Shown: positions 44,261 to 56,195, numbered from the stretch's first letter. The stretch is DNA of 64,000 nt from Pseudomonadota bacterium (GCA_021819245.1 JAKARI010000005.1:11376-75375), one strand, 5' to 3'. A program made the numbers and translations. Notes: a model not told the origin generated them from the letters alone.

Positions 44261-46219
44261 TTATCCGCGGTGAAGAAAGAATGTCATGAGCACGAAGAGC
44301 CCAAGTATGACGGCAAAGGCGTAATGGTAGATGTAGCCTGACTGAAGGCGCCGCCCCCATGCCGCTATCCTTCCCACGAGCCGCGCCGTGCCATTGACGA
44401 GCGCGCCGTCTATGAACTCGACATCGCCCACGCGCCACAGGAACTTTCCTGCGGCTCGCGCGCCTGCCGCCAGCCCGTCGAGATAAACGGCGTCAAACCC
44501 GTAGCCTGCGCGCAAGATCGCCCACAGCCCATGCAGGCTACGCGCCATGCGCGCCGGAAGCTCCGGCCGGAGAATATAGAAATACCATGCGGTGCCGATA
44601 CCCGCGAGTGCCAGATAGAGCGGCGGCGACACGAATGCCGTGCCCATGAAGGCCCATATCCCATGATAGTGCGCCGCCATGCGCAACAGCGGATTATCCG
44701 CTTGCGGCACATAAAGGGCGCCCTGAAAGAAGTGGCCAAAGAGCAGGGGCCGGATGAGGATCATGCCCGCGAAGATCGATAAAATGGCGAGCACAACGAG
44801 CGGCCCCGTCACGACCCACGGGGATTCCCGCAGGTGATGGCGGGTATGGGCGTCCATGCGCGGTTCCCCGTAAAACGCAAGAAACACCATGCGAAAGGTA
44901 TAGCACGCGGTTATGAATACGGCGCCAAGCACTGCGGCAAATGCATAGCCGGCACCCGGCAGATTCGAGTAGGAAACCGCATCGATGATCGCATCCTTCG
45001 AGAAAAATCCGGCAAATGGCGGGATGCCCGCGAGCGCGAGCGCGCCCACCCATGTGGCCGCGAACGTGACCGGCATATAGCGCCGCAGGCCGCCCATCTT
45101 GCGCAGGTCCTGCTCATGATGCAGGGCGATGATGACCGAGCCCGCGGCCAGAAACAGCAGGGCCTTGAAAAACGCGTGCGTCACGAGATGAAAGATCGCC
45201 GCCGCATACGCCGAGGCGCCGAGCGCCGCAGTCATGTAGCCCAGCTGGGACAGCGTCGAATAGGCGATCACACGCTTGATATCGGTCTGCACCAGACCGA
45301 GCAGCGCCATGAAAAACGCCGTCGAGGCGCCTACCACCAGCACCACGCTGCGCGCCACGGGCGACTGCTCAAAAAGCGGCGACATGCGCGCCACCATGAA
45401 GATTCCGGCGGTCACCATGGTCGCGGCATGGATCAAGGCCGAGATTGGCGTCGGGCCCTCCATGGAATCCGGCAGCCAGACATGCAGCGGCATCTGCGCG
45501 GATTTGCCCATGGCGCCTATGAAGAGCAGGATGCAGATGACCGTCAGCATATGCCAGGATGCCCCGGCCGCAACCACGAGCCGCATGCCGCGCGCGGCAT
45601 CGATATGCGCAAACACGGTGGCATAATTGAGGCTGTGAAACACAGTATAGATCGCCGCGATCCCGAGGATGAACCCGAAATCCCCCAAACGGTTGACGAG
45701 AAAGGCCTTGAGATTCGCGCGTATGGCCGACTCGCGTGTGTACCAGAAACCGATCAGAAGGTATGACACCAGCCCCACGCCCTCCCACCCAAAGAAGAGC
45801 TGCAGGAAATTATTGGCCATGACGAGCATGAGCATGGCGAAGGTAAAGAGCGAGATATAGCTGAAGAATCGCTGATAACCCGGGTCACCGCGCATATACC
45901 CGATGGTGTATATGTGCACCATGAGCGACACGAACGTCACCACCGCCATCATGAGCGCGGTCAGCGGATCGATCAGAAAGCCGACGTCAAGCGGCAGCCC
46001 CCCGGCACGTCCCCACACATAGATCGTGGCGTCGAAATCATGCCCGGCCATGGCCTGCGGGAGGGCATACCCCGCCGACAGGGCAAACGCCACCGCGACC
46101 CCAAGGATGACGATACGATGGGTCCATGCGGTTCCCAGCGCGCGTCCGAAAAACCCGGCGATAATCGCCCCCAGGAGACACGCCAGGGGGGCCGCCGTAT
46201 ACAGCAAGGCCGCGGGCAT
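44261..46219 (-). CDS. nuoL: NADH-quinone oxidoreductase subunit L
   Basis: A 652-residue antiporter-like subunit with the long C-terminal lateral helix. Visible are Phe-Phe-Gly-Trp-Glu-Gly-Val-Gly-Leu-Val-Ser-Tyr-Leu (pump Glu), Lys-Ser-Ala-Gln-Met-Pro-Leu-His-Val-Trp-Leu-Pro-Asp-Ser-Met-Glu-Gly-Pro-Thr-Pro, and Arg-Val-Ile-Ala-Tyr-Ser-Thr. It follows nuoK by six bases. Confidence 0.96.
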   Translation of the reverse strand: MPAALLYTAAPLACLLGAIIAGFFGRALGTAWTHRIVILGVAVAFALSAGYALPQAMAGHDFDATIYVWGRAGGLPLDVGFLIDPLTALMMAVVTFVSLMVHIYTIGYMRGDPGYQRFFSYISLFTFAMLMLVMANNFLQLFFGWEGVGLVSYLLIGFWYTRESAIRANLKAFLVNRLGDFGFILGIAAIYTVFHSLNYATVFAHIDAARGMRLVVAAGASWHMLTVICILLFIGAMGKSAQMPLHVWLPDSMEGPTPISALIHAATMVTAGIFMVARMSPLFEQSPVARSVVLVVGASTAFFMALLGLVQTDIKRVIAYSTLSQLGYMTAALGASAYAAAIFHLVTHAFFKALLFLAAGSVIIALHHEQDLRKMGGLRRYMPVTFAATWVGALALAGIPPFAGFFSKDAIIDAVSYSNLPGAGYAFAAVLGAVFITACYTFRMVFLAFYGEPRMDAHTRHHLRESPWVVTGPLVVLAILSIFAGMILIRPLLFGHFFQGALYVPQADNPLLRMAAHYHGIWAFMGTAFVSPPLYLALAGIGTAWYFYILRPELPARMARSLHGLWAILRAGYGFDAVYLDGLAAGARAAGKFLWRVGDVEFIDGALVNGTARLVGRIAAWGRRLQSGYIYHYAFAVILGLFVLMTFFLHRG

Positions 46220-46225
46220 CGTCTG

Positions 46226-46531
46226 CTAACCCTTCAGGGTATCGAAATCGTCGACGTTGATCGTGCGGCGATTGCGAAACAAGACGATGAGAATGGCAAG
46301 CCCGATGGCCGATTCAGCGGCGGCAACCGTCAACACAAAGAATACGAAGACCTGCCCGGACATCCCCCAGAGAAAATGCGAGAACGCCACGAAATTGAGA
46401 TTCACGGCAAGCAATATGAGCTCAATCGCCATGAGCAGCACGACGAGATTCTTGCGGTTTAAGAATACGCCGACCACGCCTATGGAAAAAAGCGCGGCGG
46501 CCAAAATCAGATACTGTGAGAGTGAAACCAC
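46226..46531 (-). CDS. nuoK: NADH-quinone oxidoreductase subunit K
   Basis: A 101-residue three-helix subunit with the two membrane glutamates of the proton path (Met-Ala-Ile-Glu-Leu-Ile-Leu and [10 protein letters not shown]). GTG start at 46531 with a GGGGGATAGG ribosome site. It lies between nuoJ and nuoL. Confidence 0.95.
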   Translation of the reverse strand: MVSLSQYLILAAALFSIGVVGVFLNRKNLVVLLMAIELILLAVNLNFVAFSHFLWGMSGQVFVFFVLTVAAAESAIGLAILIVLFRNRRTINVDDFDTLKG

Positions 46532-46565
46532 GGACCTATCCCCCTGATTATAGGAATTCTCGGCG

Positions 46566-47177
46566 TCATGTCTTGGGCTCTGACGGCATCTTGACGAGCC
46601 GCACGCGGTCGCGGGCGCGCACCTCGACCTGGCGCGCCGGATCCTGGTATTTGGTATCGGGCCGCCTGCGCATGGTAAGCGCGATCGCGGCGATGATCGC
46701 GACTAACAAAATGGCGGCGGCGATCTCGAACGGATAGACGTACGTGGTATACAAAAGCAGGCCCAGCGCGCGGGTGTTGCTGACGTGCGGGTGTGCGGCG
46801 GGCGCCATGGCGGCGATGACTTGCATGGGCGCAAACTGCCGGGGCCCCACCACGAGCGCGATTTCCACGACCATCAGCACCGCCACCACGGCGCCGACCG
46901 GCAGATACTCGGTAAATCCCTGGCGCAGCACCGCGAGATTGACGTCGATCATCATGACCACGAACAAGAATAGCACCATGACCGCCCCGACATAGACGAG
47001 CACAAGGACGATCGCGAGAAATTCGGCGTGAAGCAGTATCCAAAGGCACGCCGCGCTGACAAAGGCCAGTACCAGAAACAGCACCGATTTGACGGGGTTC
47101 CTTATGGTCACGACCATGGCCGCAGACGCCAGCAGTATCGCCGAGAAGAGATAGAACACCGCGGTTTCGAACGTCAT
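46566..47177 (-). CDS. nuoJ: NADH-quinone oxidoreductase subunit J
   Basis: A 203-residue, five-helix subunit. The third helix carries [15 protein letters not shown], the pi-bulge region that gates proton transfer, and Arg-Asn-Pro-Val-Lys-Ser-Val-Leu is near the start. The soluble basic C-terminus is slightly longer than in E. coli. Confidence 0.95.
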   Translation of the reverse strand: MTFETAVFYLFSAILLASAAMVVTIRNPVKSVLFLVLAFVSAACLWILLHAEFLAIVLVLVYVGAVMVLFLFVVMMIDVNLAVLRQGFTEYLPVGAVVAVLMVVEIALVVGPRQFAPMQVIAAMAPAAHPHVSNTRALGLLLYTTYVYPFEIAAAILLVAIIAAIALTMRRRPDTKYQDPARQVEVRARDRVRLVKMPSEPKT

Positions 47178-47188
47178 CGCCCCGACCC

Positions 47189-47677
47189 CTATCGATATCG
47201 CGCGTCGGCGGCACGGTCAGCGGCGATCTGCTTCTCGTGCTGGTCGCCGATGGCAAGCAGCATGGATTTCGTATAGAGCAGATCGCCACGCTTCTCGCCA
47301 TGATAATCGAACACGCGCGTCTCCACGATCGAATCCACGGGGCATGATTCCTCGCAGAATCCGCAGAATATGCACTTACTGAGATCGATGTCGTAGCGCG
47401 TCGTGCGCCGTGTGCCGTCGGCACGCTGCTCGGATTCGATGGTGATGGCAAGCGCGGGGCACACCGCCTCGCAGAGCTTGCAGGCGATACAGCGCTCCTC
47501 GCCATTGGGATAACGGCGCAAGGCGTGAAGCCCGCGAAACCGGGGCGATTGGGGGGTACGCTCGTCCGGATACTGCACCGTGATTTTGCGCGCAAAGAAG
47601 TGCTTGCCGGTCAGACGCAGGCCCTGAAGGAGCTCGATCAAAAGCAGGCTGTGCAGGTATTTGCGTATCGCCTTCAT
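47189..47677 (-). CDS. nuoI: NADH-quinone oxidoreductase subunit I
   Basis: A 162-residue ferredoxin-like subunit holding clusters N6a and N6b. Two 4Fe-4S motifs are complete: [12 protein letters not shown] and [12 protein letters not shown]. The N-terminal amphipathic helix binds the membrane arm. It lies ten bases after nuoH. Confidence 0.96.
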   Translation of the reverse strand: MKAIRKYLHSLLLIELLQGLRLTGKHFFARKITVQYPDERTPQSPRFRGLHALRRYPNGEERCIACKLCEAVCPALAITIESEQRADGTRRTTRYDIDLSKCIFCGFCEESCPVDSIVETRVFDYHGEKRGDLLYTKSMLLAIGDQHEKQIAADRAADARYR

Positions 47678-47687
47678 AGGGACCCCA

Positions 47688-48737
47688 TCAGCGGTAAAAC
47701 ACGAAAGCCCACGGCGTGAAAAACATCACAAACCCCATGACACCGATCCATACCAGCGTGACCGGGATCAGCACCTTCCATCCCAGGCGCATGATCTGGT
47801 CGTAACGATAGCGCGGGAAGGTCGCGCGCAGCCACAGGTACAAAAAAAGGATCACGGCGACCTTCAGCAGGAACCACGCAAGCGGCGGTATCCAGGTGAA
47901 GGGTGCACAATCGAAAGGCGGATACCAGCCTCCGAGAAACAGCACCGCAGTGAGCGCCGACACCAGGATCATATTCGCATATTCCGCCAGGAAAAAGAGC
48001 GCGAACGACATCCCCGAATACTCGACATGAAACCCCGCCACGATCTCGGACTCGCCTTCTGCGACATCGAACGGGGCCCGGTTGGTCTCGGCGACACCCG
48101 CTATGAAGTACACGAGAAACAAAGGGAAGAGCGGCAGGAAAAGCCAGTGCCAGAAGCCGCCGGCCTGCTCGAGCGCGATCTTACGCAGGTTCAAGGTGCC
48201 GGCCGCCATGAGCACCCCTACGAGCGCGAACCCCATGGCGATCTCATAGGCCACGATCTGCGCGGCCGAACGCAGGCTGCCGAGAAATGCATACTTGGAA
48301 TTCGATGCCCAGCCGGCGATCACGACGCCATAGACCCCCATGGACGTGACCGCGAGCACAAAGAGCAATCCCGCATTGATATTGGCCAGCACGAGCGTGT
48401 TCGTAAACGGCACCACCGCCCAGGCCACGAGCGCGGGCATGAGGGCGAGCACCGGGGCTATGATAAAGAGGCCCTTGTTGGCCCCCGTGGGGACGATGAT
48501 CTCCTTGAGCAGGAGCTTCAAACCGTCTGCAATCGGCTGCAGCCAGCCGCGCGGACCCACGCGATTGGGCCCTATGCGCACCTGCATATAGCCTATGACC
48601 TTGCGTTCCGCGAAGGTCAGATAGGCGACCCCGAGCATGAGCGGGAGCACGATTGCAACGATCTTTGCGAGATCCCACAGGAACACCTGGGACCAGGCGG
48701 GCATGGCGCCCCAGAAGGTGAAAAGCGCCGCCATCAT
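47688..48737 (-). CDS. nuoH: NADH-quinone oxidoreductase subunit H
   Basis: A 349-residue membrane subunit forming part of the quinone chamber. Conserved are [12 protein letters not shown], Gly-Pro-Asn-Arg-Val-Gly-Pro, and [16 protein letters not shown]. The ATG at 48737 overlaps the nuoG stop (ATGA); an ATG directly after it (48734) is possible. Confidence 0.95.
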   Translation of the reverse strand: MMAALFTFWGAMPAWSQVFLWDLAKIVAIVLPLMLGVAYLTFAERKVIGYMQVRIGPNRVGPRGWLQPIADGLKLLLKEIIVPTGANKGLFIIAPVLALMPALVAWAVVPFTNTLVLANINAGLLFVLAVTSMGVYGVVIAGWASNSKYAFLGSLRSAAQIVAYEIAMGFALVGVLMAAGTLNLRKIALEQAGGFWHWLFLPLFPLFLVYFIAGVAETNRAPFDVAEGESEIVAGFHVEYSGMSFALFFLAEYANMILVSALTAVLFLGGWYPPFDCAPFTWIPPLAWFLLKVAVILFLYLWLRATFPRYRYDQIMRLGWKVLIPVTLVWIGVMGFVMFFTPWAFVFYR

Positions 48738-51085
48738 GGATGGCTCACGCGGATGGGCCCAGACCACGGCAAGGACGCCGTCGCCCTCAGGGCGGCCGGG
48801 ATATACACGGCACCGTCCGGGACGCGATCATCGATTGCCACCTCGAGCAGGGCCTGCGCCGTCCCCATAACGACGCGCACATGGGTGCCCGCGGCAATTC
48901 CTAAGCGCAGGGCCGAGGCCTTGTTGACGCCGCATATCGGGGACCCTCGGTCCGCGGCCTTATGCAGGACCTCGGAGTGGCGGACCAGAGTGTCTGAATC
49001 ATAAAGATTCACCTCGGCGATACGCTCAAGGCCCTGCGCGGTCGGGTGCCGCGGCGCAAGGGCCATGGGCCGGTAGGGCCCCGGGGGCAGGCACAGGTCG
49101 CCGATCGCCGCGCGCACGGCCGCGGCCGAATCGAAGCCAAGGCCCGGCACGCCGCATCGTTCCGCCAGGACCCGCAGGATCTTCCAGCCCGGACGCGCCT
49201 CGCCACGGGGCGCGACCGCGGCCTCGAAGGTCTGCCACCGTCCCTCGGCGTTCACAAATGAGCCATCGGTCTCGGTAAACGGCGCCATCGGCAGCAGCAC
49301 GTGCGCGTAATCCAGTGCCTCGGAGCGAAATGCCGATAGCGCCACCACGAAGTCCGCGGCCTCGAGGGCGGCCCGGGCGCGGCCCCCATCGGCGCCGTCG
49401 GTCACGGGTTCGGCATCGACCAGCAGAAAGCCCTTTTGGCCCCCATCCCACATCGCCGACACCGCACGCCCCGCGACCGGCGGGGCCATGCCGAGCGCTG
49501 CGCGCGCAGGCACGGCGCCCGCAAGCCAAAGACCGGCGGAATTGCCGGGTGGGAGAAATCCTAGCGGCGCGCCCGTGATCTCCCCTAAGGCCGCGGCCAG
49601 CGCGCGCAGCGCCGCGGCCTCGGGATGGCAGGCCGCAAGCGTGCCGAGAAGGATGAGCGGGCGTTCGGCCACGCACAGCCACTCGGCGGTCTTGCGCTCC
49701 ATCTCCGTCGCCTCAAGCCCCTCAGTCCATGCCGCCACATCCGCGGGCAGGGCGGATCCGGTACACGCCGCCGACGCCACGAGCAGCCGCCCGAGGGCCT
49801 CGGGAAGGAGGCTCGGGGCTACGATGGTCTTGGCGGCCAGATCAAAGGTAAAGGCGAAATCCACGGGATTGATCGCGGCGATCCGCGCGCCATCCAAAAA
49901 TGCCTTGCGCAGCCTGTGGGCAAGGAGCGGCTGGTCCTTGCGGATATTGCTGCCGATCAGAACCAAGGCATCGACGCGCTCGAGCTCGGTGATCTCGATG
50001 CCGAGCGCAGGATACAGGGGCGCGCCGGGGTCGTCGCGGAAATCGCTTTCACGAAGCCTGTGGTCGACATTGCCGGAGCCAAGGCCGCGCGCAAGCCGTG
50101 CCATGAGGTAGCCCTCCTCGACTGTCGCCTGGGGCGATGCCAGGGCGCCGAGCGACGCCGCGCCATGGGCGGCCACGACCTCGCGCAATCCGGCCGCGGC
50201 GCGCGCGAGCGCTACGTCCCAGTCGACCTCGCGCCATTGTCCATCCACGCGCACAAGCGGTGCCACAAGCCGCGAGGCACCATCAAGCGCCGTATAGCTG
50301 AAACGATCGCGATCCGATATCCAGGTCTCGTTGACCGCCTCGTTTTCCTGCGGCAGGACCCGCATCACCTTGTTGCGGCGGGTCTCCACGAGCAGATTGG
50401 CGCCTACGCAATCATGAGGGCTGATCGAGGCCTTGGCGGAAAGCTCCCAGGGCCGCGCCGAATAGCGAAACGGCTTCGACGTCAGGGCGCCGACCGGGCA
50501 CAGATCGATCATGTTACCGGAGAGCTCCGAATCGACGCTCGACTCCACATAGGTCCCTATGCGCATGTGCTCGCCGCGACCGGTCGCGCCGAGCTCCATG
50601 ATGCCTCCGATCTCCTGGCCGAAGCGCACGCAGCGCGTACAGTGGATGCAGCGCGTCATCTCGGTGGCGATGAACGGGCCTATATCCTGGTCCTTGACGA
50701 TGCGCTTGGCCTCGGCAAAGCGCGACACATCCTGCCCGTAGCCCACCGCCAGGTCCTGCAGGTCGCATTCCCCGCCCTGATCGCAGATCGGGCAGTCGAG
50801 CGGATGATTGATGAGCAGAAACTCCATCACCCCCTTTTGCGCCATTCGCGTCTTTTCCGAGCGCGTCGACACCTTCATGCCCTCGGTCACAGGGGTGGCG
50901 CATGCCGGAACGGGCTTGGCCATGCGCTCGATATCGACCAGGCACATGCGGCAACTGGCGGCCACCGACAGCTTCTTGTGATAGCAGAAATGCGGGATGT
51001 AGATGCCCGCCGCCTGGGCCGCCTCGATGACCATGGCGCCCTCCTCCACCGCAAGCGACTTGCCATCGATCTCAATGTTGAGCAT
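48734..51085 (-). CDS. nuoG: NADH-quinone oxidoreductase subunit G
   Basis: A 783-residue iron-sulfur subunit. The N-terminal 240 residues carry the 2Fe-2S ligands (Cys-Tyr-His and Cys-Arg-Met-Cys), the His-plus-3-Cys N5 site ([10 protein letters not shown]), and Cys-Ile-His-Cys-Thr-Arg-Cys for N4. The rest is a molybdopterin-oxidoreductase-like domain without cofactor function. The ATG at 51085 has GGGAG seven bases upstream; ATG 51091 is an alternative. It is 16 bases after nuoF. Confidence 0.95.
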   Translation of the reverse strand: MLNIEIDGKSLAVEEGAMVIEAAQAAGIYIPHFCYHKKLSVAASCRMCLVDIERMAKPVPACATPVTEGMKVSTRSEKTRMAQKGVMEFLLINHPLDCPICDQGGECDLQDLAVGYGQDVSRFAEAKRIVKDQDIGPFIATEMTRCIHCTRCVRFGQEIGGIMELGATGRGEHMRIGTYVESSVDSELSGNMIDLCPVGALTSKPFRYSARPWELSAKASISPHDCVGANLLVETRRNKVMRVLPQENEAVNETWISDRDRFSYTALDGASRLVAPLVRVDGQWREVDWDVALARAAAGLREVVAAHGAASLGALASPQATVEEGYLMARLARGLGSGNVDHRLRESDFRDDPGAPLYPALGIEITELERVDALVLIGSNIRKDQPLLAHRLRKAFLDGARIAAINPVDFAFTFDLAAKTIVAPSLLPEALGRLLVASAACTGSALPADVAAWTEGLEATEMERKTAEWLCVAERPLILLGTLAACHPEAAALRALAAALGEITGAPLGFLPPGNSAGLWLAGAVPARAALGMAPPVAGRAVSAMWDGGQKGFLLVDAEPVTDGADGGRARAALEAADFVVALSAFRSEALDYAHVLLPMAPFTETDGSFVNAEGRWQTFEAAVAPRGEARPGWKILRVLAERCGVPGLGFDSAAAVRAAIGDLCLPPGPYRPMALAPRHPTAQGLERIAEVNLYDSDTLVRHSEVLHKAADRGSPICGVNKASALRLGIAAGTHVRVVMGTAQALLEVAIDDRVPDGAVYIPAALRATASLPWSGPIRVSHP

Positions 51086-51101
51086 CGCCATCTCCCAGGC
51101 C

Positions 51102-52379
51102 TTACGCCGCAACCGCCATGGGGCAACTGTGGGAACGGATATGGTTCTCGAACTCCTCACGGAAGTTCTTCAGGAAACTCAAGACCGGGAGCGCCGCCGC
51201 GTCGCCCAGGGCGCAGATCGTGCGGCCTTCGATCTTCTTGGCCATGTCCGCCAGGAGATCGAGATCCTCCATGCGCCCCTGGCCATGTTCTATGCGATGC
51301 AGCACGCGCGCAAGCCACCCGGTCCCCTCCCGGCAGGGGGTACACTGGCCGCACGACTCCTCATAATAAAAATGCGAGATCCGCTCCAGCGCGCGCACCA
51401 TGCACGTCGAGTCGTCCATAACGATCACGGACCCCGCGCCAAGCATGGTCCCGGCCTTCGACAGCGAATCGTAATCCATGGTAAGGCCCATCATGATGTC
51501 GCCGCGCACCACGGGGACGGACGACCCGCCCGGGATCACGGCCTTCAGCTTGCGGCCGCGCCAGACGCCCCCGGCCATCTCGAGGAGCTCGGAAAACGGC
51601 GTGCCAAGCGGGACCTCGTAGTTGCCGGGCCGATTGACGTGTCCGGACACGGAAAAGATCTTCGGCCCGCCGTTGTTGGGCTTGCCGAGACCGAGAAACC
51701 AGAGCCCCCCATGACGCATGATCGACGGTATCGAGGCCAGGGTCTCCGTGTTGTTGATGGTCGTCGGCCGCCCATACAAGCCGTAGCTTGCCGGAAACGG
51801 CGGCTTGAACCGCGGCTGGCCCTTCTTGCCCTCCAGCGACTCGAGCAGCGCGGTCTCCTCCCCGCAGATATAGGCGCCGGCACCCCTGTGGGTATGCAGC
51901 TCGAAATCGATCCCGGAGCCGAAGATGTCCTTGCCCAAATAGCCCGCCTTGCGGGCCTCCGCCAGGGCGTCCTCGAAGCGCGCGATGGGCTCGTGAAACT
52001 CGCCGCGGATATAGTTGTATCCGACCGTAGCCCCAATGGTGTAGCCGGCGATCGCCATACCCTCGATCAAGGCGTGCGGGTTCAAGCGCAGGATGTCGCG
52101 ATCCTTGAAGGTCCCGGGCTCCCCTTCGTCGGAGTTGCAGACGATATACTTCTGTCCCGGCGCGCCCCGCGGCATGAAGCTCCATTTGAGGCCGGTCGGG
52201 AAACCCGCCCCTCCGCGCCCGCGCAGCACGGATTTCTTGATCTCGGTAATGATCTCATCGGGCGGGGTCTTCTCGCTTAAGATGCGCCGCCATGCCTGAT
52301 AGCCGCCATCGTCCTCATAGACATCCAGGGCCCAGGGGCGGTCGCGATGCCGGTTACGGAGACAGACCTCGTTTGCCAT
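51102..52379 (-). CDS. nuoF: NADH-quinone oxidoreductase subunit F
   Basis: A 425-residue NADH- and FMN-binding subunit. Visible are [13 protein letters not shown], [10 protein letters not shown], [11 protein letters not shown], and cluster N3 in [11 protein letters not shown]. The ATG at 52379 lies two bases after the nuoE stop, with GGAGTG as ribosome site. Confidence 0.96.
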   Translation of the reverse strand: MANEVCLRNRHRDRPWALDVYEDDGGYQAWRRILSEKTPPDEIITEIKKSVLRGRGGAGFPTGLKWSFMPRGAPGQKYIVCNSDEGEPGTFKDRDILRLNPHALIEGMAIAGYTIGATVGYNYIRGEFHEPIARFEDALAEARKAGYLGKDIFGSGIDFELHTHRGAGAYICGEETALLESLEGKKGQPRFKPPFPASYGLYGRPTTINNTETLASIPSIMRHGGLWFLGLGKPNNGGPKIFSVSGHVNRPGNYEVPLGTPFSELLEMAGGVWRGRKLKAVIPGGSSVPVVRGDIMMGLTMDYDSLSKAGTMLGAGSVIVMDDSTCMVRALERISHFYYEESCGQCTPCREGTGWLARVLHRIEHGQGRMEDLDLLADMAKKIEGRTICALGDAAALPVLSFLKNFREEFENHIRSHSCPMAVAA

Positions 52380-52381
52380 GG

Positions 52382-52852
52382 TCACTCCAGGCCCGATAGG
52401 ATCTCGTCGATCCGGTCGGGCGTCAGGTTCTCGTAGTAGGTCTTGTCGATCTGAAACATCGGCGCACCCCCGCAGGCCGCCAGACACTCGACCTCTTTTA
52501 GCGTAAAACGCCCATCGGGCGTCGTTTCCCCGAAGCCTATGCCAAGCCGCTTCTTCAGATGCGCGACGACATCATCGCTGCCGCGCAAAAGGCAGGAGAT
52601 GTTGGTGCACACCGATATCTTATGGCGCCCGACCGGCTCGAGATCGTACATCGAATAGAAGGTCGCCACCTCATAGACCTGAATGGGCCGCATCCCGAGC
52701 CGCTCGGCGACATAGTCCATGAGCAAGACGCTCAGCCACCCGTGCTCATCCTGGGCAATATGCAGCGCCGCCATCACCGCCGACTGTTTGTGCTCCGGCG
52801 GATACTTGGCAATCTCCCGGTCGATCTTTTCGAGAGACTCCTTTGTCAGCAT
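52382..52852 (-). CDS. nuoE: NADH-quinone oxidoreductase subunit E
   Basis: A 156-residue thioredoxin-like subunit with 2Fe-2S cluster N1a; the ligands appear in Cys-Thr-Asn-Ile-Ser-Cys and Glu-Cys-Leu-Ala-Ala-Cys. Val-Ala-Thr-Phe-Tyr-Ser-Met-Tyr is also conserved. It follows nuoD by four bases. Confidence 0.95.
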   Translation of the reverse strand: MLTKESLEKIDREIAKYPPEHKQSAVMAALHIAQDEHGWLSVLLMDYVAERLGMRPIQVYEVATFYSMYDLEPVGRHKISVCTNISCLLRGSDDVVAHLKKRLGIGFGETTPDGRFTLKEVECLAACGGAPMFQIDKTYYENLTPDRIDEILSGLE

Positions 52853-52856
52853 GAAT

Positions 52857-54110
52857 TCACCTGTCGATCTCGCCGAAAACGATGTCCTGGGTGCCGATGA
52901 TTGCCACCACGTCGGCTATCATGTGCCCGCGGCTCATCTCGTCTAATGCCGCCAAGTGGGCAAACCCGGGGGCACGGATCTTCAAGCGAAACGGCTTGTT
53001 GGCGCCATCGGACATGAGATAGATGCCGAACTCGCCCTTGGGGTGCTCAACGGCCGCATAGGCCTCCCCCTCGGGCACGGAATACCCCTCGGTAAAGAGC
53101 TTGAAGTGGTGGATCAAGGCCTCCATGTCGGCCTTCATCTCGGCGCGCGGTGGCGGCACGATCTTGTGATCCGCAACGATCACCGGACCCGGATGTGCGC
53201 GTAGCCAATCGATGCATTGCTTCACGATGCGCGTCGACTGGCGCATCTCGGCGACACGCACGAGATAGCGGTCATAGCAATCGCCGTGAACCCCGACCGG
53301 TATGTCGAAATCGAGCCTGTCATAGACCTCGTAGGGCTGCTTTTTGCGCAGATCCCACTCCACCCCGGAGCCCCTCAACATGGGTCCCGTGAAGCCCAGC
53401 TGAAGGGCCCGCTCGGCACTGACGACCCCTATGCCGACGGTCCTCTGTTTCCAGATCCGGTTGTCGGTCAGGAGCGTCTCGTAGTCGTCGATATAACCCG
53501 GGAACCGCGCGCAAAAATCCCCCAGGAAGTCGAGCAGGCTCCCCTCGCGATTGGCGTTCATGCGCGCCACATCCTGTTCGCCGTGCCAGCGCGATACGCT
53601 ATAGCGCGGCATGCTGTCCGGCAGGTCGCGATAGACCCCGCCTACGCGGTAGTAGGCGGCATGCATGCGCGCGCCCGACACCGCCTCATAGACGTCCATC
53701 AGGTCCTCGCGCTCGCGGAAGGCATACAGAAAGACCGTCATGGCGCCGATATCGAGCGCGTGCGCGCCCAGCCACAAGAGGTGATTCAGAATGCGCGTGA
53801 TCTCGTCGAACATCACGCGGATATATTGCGCGCGAACCGGCACGTCGACGGAAAGCAGCCTTTCCAGGGCCATGACATAGGCATGCTCGTTGGCCATCAT
53901 CGACACGTAATCCAGCCGGTCCATGTAAGGGATCGACTGATTGTAGGGCTTGGTCTCGGCGAGCTTCTCGGTTGCGCGGTGCAAAAGCCCGATATGGGGG
54001 TCGGCGCGCTCGATGACCTCGCCGTCGAGTTCGAGAACGAGCCGCAGCACGCCATGGGCGGCCGGATGCTGGGGCCCGAAATTCATGGTGTAATTACGAA
54101 TCTCTGCCAC
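52857..54110 (-). CDS. nuoD: NADH-quinone oxidoreductase subunit D
   Basis: A 417-residue subunit of the quinone-reducing site, related to hydrogenase large subunits. Conserved are [13 protein letters not shown], Pro-Tyr-Met-Asp-Arg-Leu-Asp-Tyr and a C-terminal Asp-Ile-Val-Phe-Gly-Glu-Ile-Asp-Arg. The GTG at 54110 has GGAGGGC six bases upstream; its first 17 bases overlap nuoC, so the two are coupled. Confidence 0.95.
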   Translation of the reverse strand: MAEIRNYTMNFGPQHPAAHGVLRLVLELDGEVIERADPHIGLLHRATEKLAETKPYNQSIPYMDRLDYVSMMANEHAYVMALERLLSVDVPVRAQYIRVMFDEITRILNHLLWLGAHALDIGAMTVFLYAFREREDLMDVYEAVSGARMHAAYYRVGGVYRDLPDSMPRYSVSRWHGEQDVARMNANREGSLLDFLGDFCARFPGYIDDYETLLTDNRIWKQRTVGIGVVSAERALQLGFTGPMLRGSGVEWDLRKKQPYEVYDRLDFDIPVGVHGDCYDRYLVRVAEMRQSTRIVKQCIDWLRAHPGPVIVADHKIVPPPRAEMKADMEALIHHFKLFTEGYSVPEGEAYAAVEHPKGEFGIYLMSDGANKPFRLKIRAPGFAHLAALDEMSRGHMIADVVAIIGTQDIVFGEIDR

Positions 54111-54696
54111 CGTAGCCCTCCTCTCGGATGACACGCGGCACGAGCACGCGCGGCTCTATGCTCACCGGTTCGTACACGACGCGCCGCTTGTCCGGATCGT
54201 AGCGCATCTCGACCCGCCCCGAGATGGGGAAATCTTTACGGAACGGGTGGCCCACGAAGCCATAGTCGGTAAGCAGGCGGCGCAGATCCTTGTGGCCCTC
54301 GAATATGATGCCAAACAGATCAAAGGCCTCGCGCTCATACCAGTCGGCGCAATTCCAGACCTCGGTCAAAGACGCCACCGCCGGGCTCTCGTCGTCTAGA
54401 AAGGTGCGCACGCGCACGCGCCGATTGTGGCGCAAGGACAAAAGATGCGCCACGACCGCAAATCGCGGCGCACGCTCGCGCCTGCGGCCATAAGTCAGAT
54501 AATCCACGCCGCACAGATCGATGAGCTGCTCGAACCCAAAGCGCGGGTCATCGCGCAGCATATAGCCGCAGGATCGCCATTTCTCACGCGCGACCTCGAG
54601 CGTGAGTTCGTTGTGCTCGATCGTGGCCAAAACGAGCGCGTCGCCCAGGGTTTCGCGGGCGGACTCGAGGAGGCCCTCATGCGCTTGCGTAGTCAT
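54094..54696 (-). CDS. nuoC: NADH-quinone oxidoreductase subunit C
   Basis: A 200-residue hydrophilic subunit with [14 protein letters not shown] and [16 protein letters not shown]. It is separate from nuoD, not fused as in E. coli. The start is uncertain: ATG 54696 lacks a ribosome site, and a TTG at about 54714, just past the nuoB stop, would extend the N-terminus slightly. Confidence 0.93.
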   Translation of the reverse strand: MTTQAHEGLLESARETLGDALVLATIEHNELTLEVAREKWRSCGYMLRDDPRFGFEQLIDLCGVDYLTYGRRRERAPRFAVVAHLLSLRHNRRVRVRTFLDDESPAVASLTEVWNCADWYEREAFDLFGIIFEGHKDLRRLLTDYGFVGHPFRKDFPISGRVEMRYDPDKRRVVYEPVSIEPRVLVPRVIREEGYGGRDS

Positions 54697-54719
54697 GAAT
54701 TCAGCGATTGCATCCAATT

Positions 54720-55196
54720 TCAGCGCGCGATCGTGTTCGTGCGCCGAATCTTGTTTTGAAGTTGGATGATGCCGTAGAGAAGCGCCTCGGCCGTGGGTGG
54801 GCAGCCAGGAACGTAGACGTCTACCGGCACGATCCGGTCGCAGCCGCGCACCACGGAATAGGAATAGTGGTAATAGCCGCCGCCATTGGCGCATGACCCC
54901 ATGGAAATGACCCAACGGGGCTCCGCCATCTGGTCATAGACCTTGCGCAGGGCCGGGGCCATCTTGTTCACGAGCGTGCCGGCCACGATCATGACATCCG
55001 ATTGACGGGGACTTGGCCGAAACACGACACCGAACCGATCGAGGTCATAACGCGCAGCGCCGGCATGCATCATCTCGACGGCGCAGCAGGCGAGCCCGAA
55101 GGTCATGGGCCACAGCGATCCGGTGCGTGTCCAATTGATGAGCTTGTCGGCCGAGGTTACGGCCCAACCCTTGTCGAGGACGCCTTCTACTCCCAC
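54720..55196 (-). CDS. nuoB: NADH-quinone oxidoreductase subunit B
   Basis: A 158-residue subunit with cluster N2, the electron donor to quinone. Ligands are the tandem Cys-Cys in Leu-Ala-Cys-Cys-Ala-Val-Glu-Met, then Gly-Ser-Cys-Ala-Asn-Gly-Gly and Pro-Gly-Cys-Pro-Pro. The GTG start at 55196 has AAGGGG seven bases upstream and overlaps the end of nuoA by ten bases. Confidence 0.96.
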   Translation of the reverse strand: MGVEGVLDKGWAVTSADKLINWTRTGSLWPMTFGLACCAVEMMHAGAARYDLDRFGVVFRPSPRQSDVMIVAGTLVNKMAPALRKVYDQMAEPRWVISMGSCANGGGYYHYSYSVVRGCDRIVPVDVYVPGCPPTAEALLYGIIQLQNKIRRTNTIAR

Positions 55197-55543
55197 TCAA
55201 GCGCCCCTTTCATCCACTCGTAGACGAAACCGACCACCAGGATCCCGAGGAACAGCACCATCGCCAGAAAGCCCGGACGCCCAATCTGCTTCAAGGCCAC
55301 GGCCCAGGGGAACAAAAACGCAATCTCGAGATCAAACACGATGAATAAAATCGCGACCAGGTAATAGCGCACGTCGAACTTCATGCGCGTATCCTCAAAG
55401 GCCTCGAAACCGCATTCATAGGGCGAGAGCTTGGCCGCGTCGGGGTGGTAGGGGGCAAGCACGCGCCCTAGGACCAGGGGCAAGAGGCCGACTACGAGGC
55501 CTACGCCTATGAATATCAGAATGGGCAGATAATCGTTTAACAT
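55187..55543 (-). CDS. nuoA: NADH-quinone oxidoreductase subunit A
   Basis: A 118-residue, three-helix subunit with Tyr-Glu-Cys-Gly-Phe-Glu (conserved loop), [18 protein letters not shown]. GAGGAGAGCGG precedes the ATG. First gene of the complex I operon, about 50 bases behind the predicted transcript start. Confidence 0.96.
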   Translation of the reverse strand: MLNDYLPILIFIGVGLVVGLLPLVLGRVLAPYHPDAAKLSPYECGFEAFEDTRMKFDVRYYLVAILFIVFDLEIAFLFPWAVALKQIGRPGFLAMVLFLGILVVGFVYEWMKGALEWE

Positions 55544-55599
55544 CCGCTCTCCTCGAAAATAGATCCTTAAAAGTCGACCGGCCTGCCCGCGAGTCGGTT

Positions 55600-55629
55600 A
55601 GTCTAGGCACCCCCGCGCGCCCAAGTCAA
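55600..55629 (-). promoter_or_regulatory. Promoter of the nuo operon
   Basis: On the minus strand TTGACT (55624-55629), an 18-bp GC-rich spacer and TAGACT (55600-55605). Transcription would start near 55593. It lies between tRNA-Leu and nuoA, so complex I can be transcribed apart from the secG/tRNA genes. Confidence 0.65.
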
Positions 55630-55705
55630 GACGCGGTCTTAGGTTACAGATATATTCTCTTTCAAGCGGTTAGCCGACCCTGAAGGGGTTGGCCGGAAGA
55701 ATGAT

Positions 55706-55790
55706 TGGTGCCGAAGGCGGGACTCGAACCCGCACAGCTTGCGCCACCGCCCCCTCAAGACGGCGTGTCTACCAATTCCACCACTTCGGC
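55706..55790 (-). tRNA. tRNA-Leu (anticodon GAG), CCA encoded
   Basis: A class II tRNA of 85 bases. It starts GCCGAAG and ends CTTCGGC-ACCA, with anticodon stem CCGTC/GGCGG around TTGAGGG (anticodon at 55754-55756 on the plus strand), a long variable arm and T arm GCGGG-TTCGAGT-CCCGC. The order secG-tRNA-Leu(GAG) is shared with other gammaproteobacteria. Confidence 0.95.
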
Positions 55791-55826
55791 TGATGAGATA
55801 CCCCTAACGCCTCTCTCGCCCCGGTC

Positions 55827-56174
55827 CTATGGGGCCTTTTGACCCGGTATGCCCGGTACCGAGGACGGTGCGGCCGGCGCCTGCGACACCGGGGCCGCTG
55901 GCACGGCCGGCTGCGTGAGCGGGATCATGCCGGGGGCCGCGTGCGGGCGCGCCGAGAGGTAGGCAAGCCCCAGACTCGTCGCGAAAAACAAGGTGGCCAG
56001 CACGGCCGTCACGCGGCTTAAAAACGTCGCGGAACCGCGCGCGCCGAACAAGGTCTGCGAAGACCCGCCGCCAAAGGAGGCCCCCATGTCCGCCCCCTTG
56101 CCGTGCTGTATGAGCACGACGACGATGAGCGCGAGCGCCACGAAAACCTGTAGGATCACCAAAACCGTCGCCAT
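55827..56174 (-). CDS. secG: Preprotein translocase subunit SecG
   Basis: A 115-residue protein with two membrane helices: [20 protein letters not shown], then the conserved [12 protein letters not shown]. The tail is Pro/Ala-rich and cytoplasmic. It follows tpiA by 21 bases, the classical tpiA-secG pair. Confidence 0.93.
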   Translation of the reverse strand: MATVLVILQVFVALALIVVVLIQHGKGADMGASFGGGSSQTLFGARGSATFLSRVTAVLATLFFATSLGLAYLSARPHAAPGMIPLTQPAVPAAPVSQAPAAPSSVPGIPGQKAP

Positions 56175-56195
56175 GACATCCTTGAATAAAGAGTT